A stretch of 7,617 nucleotides of DNA, taken from contig JAJYNT010000366.1 of NCBI GenBank assembly GCA_021786215.1, positions 1-7,617 on the forward strand, read 5' to 3'. This DNA comes from Chloroflexota bacterium (GTDB taxonomy: Bacteria; Chloroflexota; UBA6077). The notes below the pieces were generated by a model, which ran no database searches, was not told the origin of the DNA, and worked only from the letters and a program-made list of their open reading frames with translations. Both the position numbers and the translations under genes were made by a program. Shown piece after piece: positions 1 to 5,239 of the stretch (position 1 is its first letter; each line of letters begins with the position of its first letter).

Positions 1-384
1 GGGCACGTCCTTTGCCAGACACCACTTCGCGGTCTGTATGGACCGTGCCGATTGCCCTACCCGGGCTTCTCAGTGATTCATGCGGGAGGAGATCTTTCCT
101 TGGGCAAGAAGCCAGAAGACAAGATACCAGTTCGGCAGGAAGACACGCACGAACGCCATCTGCAATACCCTCAGGAGTCGTGGACCGAGGTCGACGCGGA
201 GGGAGACGACTCCGAGATGGCGCAGGGGAGGGAATCACAGGAGCCGTTCTATACCCCCCTGGTCTCGGAGGCTGCCGAGCGGAGGGTGAAGAAGGAGCGG
301 CAGGAGCGAGTTCTCCGGGAGGCGGAATCGCAGACAGAATCCGATGAGCCGGATGAAGCCTCTGGTGGGGACCAAGAGAAGTAG
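1..384 (+). CDS. Partial hypothetical protein with charged C-terminal tail
   Basis: The first reading frame is open from base 1 to the TAG ending at 384, so 127 residues are visible and the start is probably upstream of the window. I do not recognise the family. The last 80 or so residues are dominated by Glu, Asp, Lys, Arg and Gln, with a run of charged residues (EAAERRVKKERQERVLREAE) that could form a helix or coiled coil, and the end is acidic (ESDEPDEASGGDQEK). This acid-rich composition is unlike the Arg/Pro/Ala/Gly-rich look of antisense or out-of-frame readings in GC-rich DNA, which is the main reason to list it. Internal TTG (52) and GTG (73) codons have no good ribosome binding site, so a short gene starting inside the window is less likely. 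It converges on guaB. It may still be non-coding. Confidence 0.35.
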   Translation, partial: GHVLCQTPLRGLYGPCRLPYPGFSVIHAGGDLSLGKKPEDKIPVRQEDTHERHLQYPQESWTEVDAEGDDSEMAQGRESQEPFYTPLVSEAAERRVKKERQERVLREAESQTESDEPDEASGGDQEK

Positions 385-458
385 ACGGCCGTGGGGAGGT
401 GGTGGCCTCTCGCTGCTTCCCCCGTTCTCCAGCTTGAGACGCGATGATCTTGAATCAG

Positions 459-482
459 CAGCACCCTCCGAGAAGGGTGCTG
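459..482. terminator. Hairpin between the convergent partial gene and guaB
   Basis: A perfect 9-bp inverted repeat (CAGCACCCT / AGGGTGCTG) with a 6-base loop lies 35 bases past the guaB stop on the minus strand and 74 bases past the stop of the plus-strand partial frame. It has no clear U-run on either side, so it is not a textbook intrinsic terminator. It probably forms the 3' end of the guaB transcript or protects it. The spacer 385-516 contains nothing else I can identify. Confidence 0.5.
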
Positions 483-516
483 GATGGTTGGTGTTGAGTG
501 CTGCACATCGACTCGC

Positions 517-1965
517 TCATCGCGAGTAGTTGGGCGCCTCGCGAGTCAGAAAGATGTCGTGGACGTGACTTTCCGTCAGGCTGGCCTGCGTGATTCGGAC
601 CATCTGGGCATTCTCCTGCAGTTCCTCAACTGTCCTACAACCCACGTAGCCCATCCCAGATCGGAGACCACCCACCAGCTGATGAAGCACCTGGGACAGC
701 GGCCCCTTGTAGGGGACACGCCCCTCCACGCCCTCCGGCACCAGCTTCTCCCCCTCGGCCTGGCCGTACCTGTCCCTGCCGAAGTACTTCATGGCACCCA
801 GAGAGCCCATCCCGCGGTAGTCCTTGTAGCGGTCACCCTGGTAGACGATTACCTCGCCGGGGCTCTCCTCCACGCCCGCCAGCAGGTTGCCCAGCATCAC
901 CACGTCAGCGCCTGCCGTGAGGGCTTTGGCGATGTCTCCGCTGAACTTGATCCCCCCGTCCGCGATCAACGGGACCTGGCCATTGGTCGCTCTGAAGGCC
1001 TCCATTACCGCAGTGAGTTGCGGAACACCGGCCCCTGAGACGATCCGAGTGGTGCAGATCGAGCCTGGGCCCACCCCGACCTTGATGGCATCGGCCCCAG
1101 CTTCGAGCAAACGCTTTGCTCCATCGTAGGTCGCGACGTTGCCGCCCACAACGTCCATGTCTGGGTACTGTTCCTTCAAGGTTGTGACGGCTCGAACCAC
1201 GTTTCTCGATGCGCCGTGCGCGGCATCCACGGTGATGATGTCTACCCCCGCTTCCACAAGGGCAGCCGCTCGTCTCCGCAAATCATCGCCGACCCCGACC
1301 GCAGCTCCCACCAGTAGTCGACCGAGGCTGTCCTTGGCGGCGTTGGGGTAGCTGATCTTCTTCTGAATGTCCTTGACGGTGATCAAACCTTTCAGGACGC
1401 CATGCTCGTCGACTATCGGCAACTTCTCGATCTTGTGTCTGTGGAGGATCTCTTTGGCTTGCTCGAGGGTGGTTCCCACGGGAGCGGTAACCAGGCCGGT
1501 ACTGGTCATCAATTGGGAGATGGACTTCTCCCCTCCGTTTTCGAAGCGGATGTCGCGGTTGGTGAGAATACCCACCAGCTTCATTTCATCGTCGACGATC
1601 GGCACGCCCGAAATGTGGTACTGCTCCATTAGATGCCAGGCATCGGCGAGGGTGCCGTTAGGCCGCAGGGTGATAGGATTGACTATCATCCCGCTCTCCG
1701 AGCGCTTCACCTTGTCGACCTCTTCGGCCTGCCGCTCGACCGTCATGGCGCGGTGGATGAAGCCTATGCCTCCCTCCCGGGCCAGCGCGATCGCCATCCG
1801 GCTCTCCGTAACGGTGTCCATCGCGGCAGAGATCACCGGTATGTTGAGCGAGATTCGTCGAGTGAGCCGAGTCTTAACCGAAACCTCCGAGGGCAACACC
1901 TCGGTGTAGCTGGGGACCAAGAGGACGTCGTCGAAGGTGAGTCCTTCCGCGATGATCTTCTCCAT
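517..1965 (-). CDS. guaB: Inosine-5'-monophosphate dehydrogenase
   Basis: This cytoplasmic enzyme oxidises IMP to XMP with NAD+, the committed step of guanine nucleotide synthesis. The 482-residue length is normal for a bacterial IMPDH with CBS domains. Order of parts: N-terminal barrel segment ([12 protein letters not shown] at 9-20, AAMDTVTE at 47-54); tandem CBS pair, about 93-205; catalytic loop GPGSICTTR with Cys304 as the nucleophile; IMP-binding ADGG (335-338); [10 protein letters not shown] (383-392); and the mobile flap [11 protein letters not shown] with Arg416 and Tyr419. Two positions depart from the commonest bacterial sequence: Asn360 in GNLLAG, usually Ser, and Ala252 in DAAHGAS, usually His. 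The start has a strong ribosome binding site (AAGGGGGAG, 1973-1981) 7 bases before ATG. It lies just downstream of ssrA and its terminator with no obvious promoter of its own. Confidence 0.97.
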   Translation of the reverse strand: MEKIIAEGLTFDDVLLVPSYTEVLPSEVSVKTRLTRRISLNIPVISAAMDTVTESRMAIALAREGGIGFIHRAMTVERQAEEVDKVKRSESGMIVNPITLRPNGTLADAWHLMEQYHISGVPIVDDEMKLVGILTNRDIRFENGGEKSISQLMTSTGLVTAPVGTTLEQAKEILHRHKIEKLPIVDEHGVLKGLITVKDIQKKISYPNAAKDSLGRLLVGAAVGVGDDLRRRAAALVEAGVDIITVDAAHGASRNVVRAVTTLKEQYPDMDVVGGNVATYDGAKRLLEAGADAIKVGVGPGSICTTRIVSGAGVPQLTAVMEAFRATNGQVPLIADGGIKFSGDIAKALTAGADVVMLGNLLAGVEESPGEVIVYQGDRYKDYRGMGSLGAMKYFGRDRYGQAEGEKLVPEGVEGRVPYKGPLSQVLHQLVGGLRSGMGYVGCRTVEELQENAQMVRITQASLTESHVHDIFLTREAPNYSR

Positions 1966-1987
1966 AACCAGTCTCCCCCTTGATGCT

Positions 1988-2020
1988 AAAGAAAATCCCC
2001 GCCTTGTGCACCGGGCAGGG
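1988..2020 (-). terminator. Intrinsic terminator after ssrA, upstream of guaB
   Basis: On the minus strand CCCTGCC and GGCGGGG form a 7-bp stem (one G-U pair) around a 10-base loop. It is followed by ATTTTCTTT, a fair U-rich run. The hairpin begins 7 bases after the tmRNA CCA end, so it should define the 3' end of the ssrA precursor. The guaB ribosome binding site starts only about 7 bases beyond the U-rich run, so guaB expression must come from read-through or from a promoter inside ssrA that I cannot see. Confidence 0.75.
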
Positions 2021-2027
2021 ATGAAGG

Positions 2028-2385
2028 TGGTGGAGGCGGGGGAGAATCGAACTCCCCGTCCAGAGCGAGTTCACCGAGAATATGCTACAAGCTTAGTCGG
2101 CAGTTGGTTTCTCGTCCTCGGACCCCCTACCGACGAGGAGTCTTCGGACCAGCCCGCTGATCTTAAGCAACCCCTAGCAGACGGTCAGGGAAGCAGCATC
2201 TCGGCTTAGTGACGCCCGATCCCAACCCACCGAGAGGAGGCTGGGCGGACGCTCGAAGCGTTGTTACGCTGCGAGGGCTAGTGGTTCGTTGGCAGTTATG
2301 CCTTTGCCACCTTTTAACGAGGCGCGGTGGCAAACCTCGGCCTGCAATTCTCGCGTGTCGTCCCCTGTCGAAACCTAGCGCCCCC
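2028..2385 (-). ncRNA. ssrA: Transfer-messenger RNA (tmRNA)
   Basis: This RNA rescues stalled ribosomes in trans-translation, charged with alanine and delivered by SmpB. The 358-nt gene is one-piece. The 5' end GGGGGCG pairs with CGCCUCC before the ACCA end, and the third pair is G-U, the alanyl-tRNA synthetase identity element. The T-arm is GGGAG / TTCGATT / CTCCC. The CCA (2030-2028) is encoded. Helix 2 is supported by CGAGAAT (2353-2347) pairing with ATTCTCG (2081-2075). Pseudoknot 1 is visible upstream of the tag: TGCCACC pairs with GGTGGCA, and CCGAGG pairs with CCTCG inside that loop. It begins 10 nt after the smpB stop, with no convincing promoter in the gap or the smpB end, suggesting co-transcription with smpB followed by 5' processing. 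Confidence is very high from the two ends and the tag. Confidence 0.97.
2264..2293 (-). other. tmRNA proteolysis-tag reading frame (ANEPLALAA)
   Basis: Reading from the resume codon GCC gives Ala-Asn-Glu-Pro-Leu-Ala-Leu-Ala-Ala and then TAA. With the alanine carried by the tmRNA the added tag is AANEPLALAA. The ALAA end is the standard degron for ClpXP-type proteases. The resume codon is preceded by TAACT, the position where tmRNA resume signals normally lie, and the stop is followed at once by a small hairpin (ACGCT / AGCGT), as in known tmRNAs. The tag is one residue shorter than that of Escherichia coli. Confidence 0.92.
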
Positions 2386-2395
2386 TTGACAAGTA

Positions 2396-2863
2396 CTAGC
2401 GGCGAACGGCTTCCTTGAGGGCTCGGTCAATCTCCCTCGCGGCTTCCTTCTGGGCGATGGTCTCCCGCTTATCGTACTCCCTCTTGCCGCGCGCCAACCC
2501 GATCTCGACCTTGATCTGCCCCTTGCGGTCGTACACCTTCAGGGCTACCAGGGTCTTGCCTGTCTCCTGCGAGAGCCCTGCTAGCCGGGCAATCTCCCCC
2601 TTATGGAGCAGCAGCTTCCTCGGTCGACCGGTCTCGTGGTTGAACCGGTTACCCTGGTCGTAGGTGGCGATGAAGCTGTTGTACAGCCACATCTCGCCGT
2701 CTTTGACCTTCGCGTAGCTCTCCCTCAGGTTAACTTTGCCCTCGCGCACGGACTTCACTTCGGTCCCCGTCAGGGCAATTCCCGCCTCGACCGTTTCCAA
2801 AATGAAATACTCGTGAAAGGCTTTTCGATTGGTTGCGTAGGCTCTCTCACTCTTTTCAGGCAT
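2396..2863 (-). CDS. smpB: SsrA-binding protein SmpB
   Basis: SmpB binds the tRNA-like part of tmRNA and places it in the A site of stalled ribosomes. The 155-residue length is typical. Family motifs appear in order: NRKAFHEYFI (12-21), EAGIALTGTEVKSVREGKVNLRESYAKV (26-53), the GNRFNHE segment, RKLLLHKGEI in the beta-barrel core, then GLARGKREYDKRE followed by a basic, helix-prone tail (KEAAREIDRALKEAVRR) that enters the mRNA channel. TLVALKVY has Ala where Pro is more usual. No ribosome binding site precedes the ATG. Instead an extended -10 element ends 5 bases before it, pointing to a leaderless mRNA. The stop lies 10 nt from ssrA, its functional partner. Confidence 0.97.
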   Translation of the reverse strand: MPEKSERAYATNRKAFHEYFILETVEAGIALTGTEVKSVREGKVNLRESYAKVKDGEMWLYNSFIATYDQGNRFNHETGRPRKLLLHKGEIARLAGLSQETGKTLVALKVYDRKGQIKVEIGLARGKREYDKRETIAQKEAAREIDRALKEAVRR

Positions 2864-2868
2864 ACCAC

Positions 2869-2877
2869 ATTATACCA
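2869..2877 (-). promoter_or_regulatory. Extended -10 promoter for leaderless smpB
   Basis: The minus strand reads TGGTATAAT, a perfect TATAAT with the TGn extension, and then GTGGT and the smpB ATG. Normal spacing puts the transcription start on or within a base or two of the A of ATG. No good -35 is visible, which is common for extended -10 promoters. There is no purine-rich ribosome binding site, which agrees with a leaderless message. Confidence 0.75.
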
Positions 2878-2929
2878 GACGGACCGACCTGTAGCCATAA
2901 GCCCTCGTTCCAAGCCAGCAGCCATTAGC

Positions 2930-2958
2930 TTGCCTTTTCTACCGCTTACACCTATGAT
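2930..2958 (+). promoter_or_regulatory. Sigma70-type promoter of the first binding-protein unit
   Basis: TTGCCT (2930-2935) and TATGAT (2953-2958) are separated by exactly 17 bases. The same two hexamers with the same spacing recur at 4865-4893 before the second binding-protein gene, which makes chance unlikely. The start should be near 2965, giving a leader of about 350 nt. It faces away from the smpB promoter, about 55 bases distant. Confidence 0.75.
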
Positions 2959-2964
2959 GGAGTT

Positions 2965-3316
2965 CACAAGCCAAATACCGCGATCCCGTTTGCGGAAGTC
3001 CACGTGGTCCATTCAGTTCTCGGCGTCTTCTGCTGGCTTACCCAATCCTTGGTGTCGCTCGGAGCGGTCCGACGGCAGTGCTGCCTCCCACGTCATTCGG
3101 GACATTAGCCAAGGAATTCCTGGAGAGCATAACAGTGAGCCGACCGTGGATCCGTGCTTCGCATCTTTTCGATGGAGTCGCGTCAACTCAGAGAGGGCCT
3201 CCGTTTGCCTGGCGGGAGGTCCTCTCCTTTTTGTGGAACCGTGGAGTCTGGTGAGACAGCTGTAGGGCGAATTCTATCTAGCCTCGGTTGAAAGCCGAAG
3301 AAAGAAAGGGGCGCAA
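2965..3316 (+). promoter_or_regulatory. Long structured 5' leader of the first binding-protein gene
   Basis: This stretch has no supported gene. In order it holds: a small GC palindrome (GGCAGTGCTGCC, near 3074-3085); a core at 3148-3179 (GGATC, TCGCAT, CGATGG, GTC) shared with the second leader at 5081-5112; a terminator-like hairpin with U-run at 3191-3232; the box GGCGAAT (3266-3272); a hairpin TCGGTT / AGCCGA at 3284-3298; and the ribosome binding site AAAGGGG with 5 bases to ATG. Order and spacing match the second leader. I see no T-box signature or known riboswitch core. The inferred role is transcription attenuation before the binding-protein gene. Confidence 0.6.
3191..3232 (+). terminator. 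Leader terminator (putative attenuator), copy 1
   Basis: GAGAGGGCCTCC (3191-3202) and GGAGGTCCTCTC (3215-3226) form a 12-bp stem with one G-U pair around a 12-base loop, followed by C and five T (3228-3232). This is a textbook intrinsic terminator on the plus strand. It lies between the promoter at 2930-2958 and the gene at 3317, so it would stop transcripts before the coding region unless relieved. Confidence 0.8.
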
Positions 3317-4744
3317 ATGGAAAGAGCCAACGATGGTAGAGAGAGGCTACGTCTGACTCGTCGTGAGCTGTTGACGGTTTTGGGCACCGGAGCCGCCTCG
3401 ATCGCTGTGGCCGCCTGCAGTGGCGGTGGCAGTACGCCGGCTGCTCCCACGAAGGCACCCGCTGCAGCTGCCCAACCAGCTCAGCCGACGGCCCAGCCGC
3501 AGCAACCGGCCGCGAAGGCGGCGGCCGCAGCACCTACATCAGCTCCGGCAGTTCTGAAAGGGACTACACTGGCGTTCCTCGGCGGCACCTACTTCGTGCC
3601 GGCAGCGCAGGTACTGTTCAAGAATCAGCTGAACGAGTGGGGCAAGGCGAACGGCGTCACCGTTAGTGCGGACTTCCTCAACTGGCCCGATCTGCAGGCG
3701 AAGATCGCGGCTGCCATCCAGTCGGGTTCCGGCGGCGACGTCTTCCACCTCTGGCCAGGCTGGGCCTCTCTGTATGCCGACAATATGCTGGATATGACCG
3801 ACGTCGCCGATTCGGTCGACAAGGCCGAGGGCGGCTACTATGAATGGGCCACTAAGGGCATAAAGACGGGAGGAAAGTATCTGTCGCTACCTACCGGCAC
3901 CACCAACGCGGCGATCAACTACCGCGTGAGCTACCTGAAACAGGCCGGCGCGGAGAAGTTCCCCGACACCTGGGAGGAGCTGTTCGCGGTCGGTAAGAAG
4001 CTGAAGGCGATGGGTAAGCCGATTGGGCAGTCCCTGGGCCACAGCACCGGTGATCCGGTCGGATTTGTGTACCCGTACATGTGGTCCTATGGTGCGATGG
4101 AGGTAGAACCGGACGGCAAGACCGTGGCATTCAACAAGCCGGAGTTCGTGGACGCCATGAAGCGGTTCATCCAGGCCTGGAAGGACTGCTACGACGAGAC
4201 CGGCTTGCAGTGGGACGACGCAGCCAACAACCGGGCCTTTCTGTCGGACCAGATCTCCATTTGCTACAATGGCTCCAGCATCTATGAGGCCGCGAAGAAA
4301 GACGCGCCGAAGATCGCGGAGGACATGGACCACGCCGACCAGCCCAAGGGACCCGCGGGTCGCTTCTATCAGTTGGGCGGCCACTCCTTCGGCATCCTGA
4401 AGAGTTCCAAGAACACGGCCGGAGCCAAGGACTTCCTGAAGTGGTGGACCGACAAGGCACGGTTCGATCCCTGGATCCATGCTCAGGGAGTGTACCAGTT
4501 GCCGCCGGCGAAGCGGTGGGCGAACGATCCTATGTGGAGCAGCGACCCGAAGTACGCTGCCTTCGGCCGCGAAGTCCAGTTCGGCCGCAACATCGGCTAC
4601 GCGGGTGACCTCAACCAGAAGGCTGCCCTGGCCAACTCCAAGTACATCATCGTGGACACCTTCTCCAAGGCGGTGACCAGCGGCGACGCCGCGGGCGCAA
4701 TCAAGTGGGGCGAGGAGCAGCTTAAGCAGATTTACGGAGGCTGA
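3317..4744 (+). CDS. ABC transporter family 1 solute-binding lipoprotein, copy 1
   Basis: This is the extracytoplasmic receptor of an ABC importer of the carbohydrate type (475 residues); the ligand cannot be read from sequence. The N-terminus carries a Tat motif (LTRRELL, 13-19), a hydrophobic stretch and a lipobox VAAC with Cys34 as the lipidation site. Export folded by Tat and membrane anchoring are therefore likely. Residues 35-78 are an Ala/Pro/Gln/Thr linker, and from Val79 comes the SBP_bac_1-type domain, with ADFLNWPDLQAKI (118-130), aromatic WPGWASLY (146-153), NAAINYR (197-203) and YPYMWSYGAME. The ATG at 3317 is chosen because AAAGGGG lies 5 bases upstream and the Tat motif follows directly. 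The mature domain matches copy 2 without gaps at about 74% (roughly 292 of 397 residues by hand). No permease follows directly, and a strong hairpin does, so it is probably monocistronic. Confidence 0.93.
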   Translation: MERANDGRERLRLTRRELLTVLGTGAASIAVAACSGGGSTPAAPTKAPAAAAQPAQPTAQPQQPAAKAAAAAPTSAPAVLKGTTLAFLGGTYFVPAAQVLFKNQLNEWGKANGVTVSADFLNWPDLQAKIAAAIQSGSGGDVFHLWPGWASLYADNMLDMTDVADSVDKAEGGYYEWATKGIKTGGKYLSLPTGTTNAAINYRVSYLKQAGAEKFPDTWEELFAVGKKLKAMGKPIGQSLGHSTGDPVGFVYPYMWSYGAMEVEPDGKTVAFNKPEFVDAMKRFIQAWKDCYDETGLQWDDAANNRAFLSDQISICYNGSSIYEAAKKDAPKIAEDMDHADQPKGPAGRFYQLGGHSFGILKSSKNTAGAKDFLKWWTDKARFDPWIHAQGVYQLPPAKRWANDPMWSSDPKYAAFGREVQFGRNIGYAGDLNQKAALANSKYIIVDTFSKAVTSGDAAGAIKWGEEQLKQIYGG

Positions 4745-4756
4745 TCTCTTTCTCGA

Positions 4757-4783
4757 GGGGGACGCGGGACCCCCGCGTTCCCC
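4757..4783 (+). terminator. Strong hairpin after the first binding-protein gene
   Basis: A 12-bp stem (GGGGGACGCGGG / CCCGCGTTCCCC, one G-U pair) closes a 3-base loop 12 bases after the stop. Only TATCT follows, so the U-run is poor. It probably stabilises or defines the 3' end of the first message. The next unit has its own promoter about 80 bases on. Confidence 0.65.
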
Positions 4784-4864
4784 TATCTGCCGCCCGGCAC
4801 CATCGACCCTTGCGTTGATTTTGTCGTTGTCAAGTCTGAACTTTGCCGAGAAATTCCGCTCTAC

Positions 4865-4893
4865 TTGCCTTTTTCCGGACTACGTCCTATGAT
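4865..4893 (+). promoter_or_regulatory. Sigma70-type promoter of the second binding-protein unit
   Basis: TTGCCT (4865-4870), 17 bases, and TATGAT (4888-4893) repeat the promoter at 2930-2958 exactly in both hexamers and in spacing. The spacer sequence itself differs beyond its first few T bases. The distance from -10 to the ATG is 347 bases here and 359 in copy 1. The start should be near 4900. Confidence 0.75.
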
Positions 4894-4899
4894 TGGCGG

Positions 4900-5239
4900 T
4901 ACGAACAAGTGAACAGCGCGAGCCAGTCCTAGCAACACCACGGTACAACACTCGGTTTCGTCCACTGCCAGACTCAGTGCACAACGCTGCCGTTCAGGGT
5001 GACCCCGCGGCAACAATGTGTGCGACGCGCATTGTGGTCCAGCGTGGGATCACTTGAGGCGCCACGCGGTGGACGGCCGGGGATCTGCAGTCGCATTCTT
5101 GACGATGGCGTCATTTCAGGTCAGGGAGGACCTCCACAGGAATGTGGGTTCTCTCTTTTGTCGCCCGCCAGAACGGCGAATCCATACAGTCGGACTTCCG
5201 TCCGATGTGCGGAGATCTGACCAAAAGAAAGGTGCGCAC
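4900..5239 (+). promoter_or_regulatory. Long structured 5' leader of the second binding-protein gene
   Basis: No supported gene lies here. The leader contains: TGCCG / CGGCA enclosing GGGTGACCC near 4989-5013; a 9-bp hairpin at 5014-5034 (CAATGTGTG, loop CGA, CGCGCATTG); the core shared with copy 1 at 5081-5112; a terminator-like hairpin with U-run at 5124-5159; the box GGCGAAT (5175-5181); a perfect hairpin TCGGAC / GTCCGA (5190-5205); and the ribosome binding site AAAGGTG. GTGCG (5207-5211) can pair with CGCAC (5235-5239) and enclose that site. The element order equals copy 1. It is probably a cis-acting RNA regulator of unknown signal. Confidence 0.6.
5124..5159 (+). terminator. Leader terminator (putative attenuator), copy 2
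   Basis: CCACA (5134-5138) pairs with TGTGG (5143-5147) around the loop GGAA. Beyond two single-base bulges the stem continues with GGGAGGA (5124-5130) against TTCTCTC (5149-5155). Four T (5156-5159) follow. The 5' arm aligns with that of copy 1 (3191-3202), with pair-preserving changes such as G-U to A-U. AGGTC (5118-5122) can instead pair with GACCT (5129-5133), which would open the terminator, so an antiterminator is possible. Confidence 0.65.

Noticed and set aside
2209..2418. Plus-strand reading frame across the ssrA region
   Set aside because: The region is a complete tmRNA on the other strand, with paired ends, tag and pseudoknot.
2770..3012. 80-residue minus-strand frame upstream of and overlapping smpB
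   Set aside because: It overlaps smpB in another frame, covers both divergent promoters and has no ribosome binding site or motif.
3191..3260. T-box riboswitch in the first leader, because GTGGAACCGTGG (3233-3244) resembles the T-box sequence
   Set aside because: The match lies after the terminator instead of in an antiterminator before it, is absent in copy 2, and the gene is not an aminoacyl-tRNA or amino-acid gene.
2603..3265. 220-residue plus-strand reading frame over smpB and the first leader
   Set aside because: It is antisense to smpB for its first third and then reads through the promoter and leader, with no family-like motifs.
5018..5239. N-terminal extension of the second receptor to a GTG at 5018
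   Set aside because: It would place 74 unrelated residues before the Tat motif, overlaps the structured leader and starts inside a hairpin, while the ATG at 5240 has a ribosome binding site and matches copy 1.
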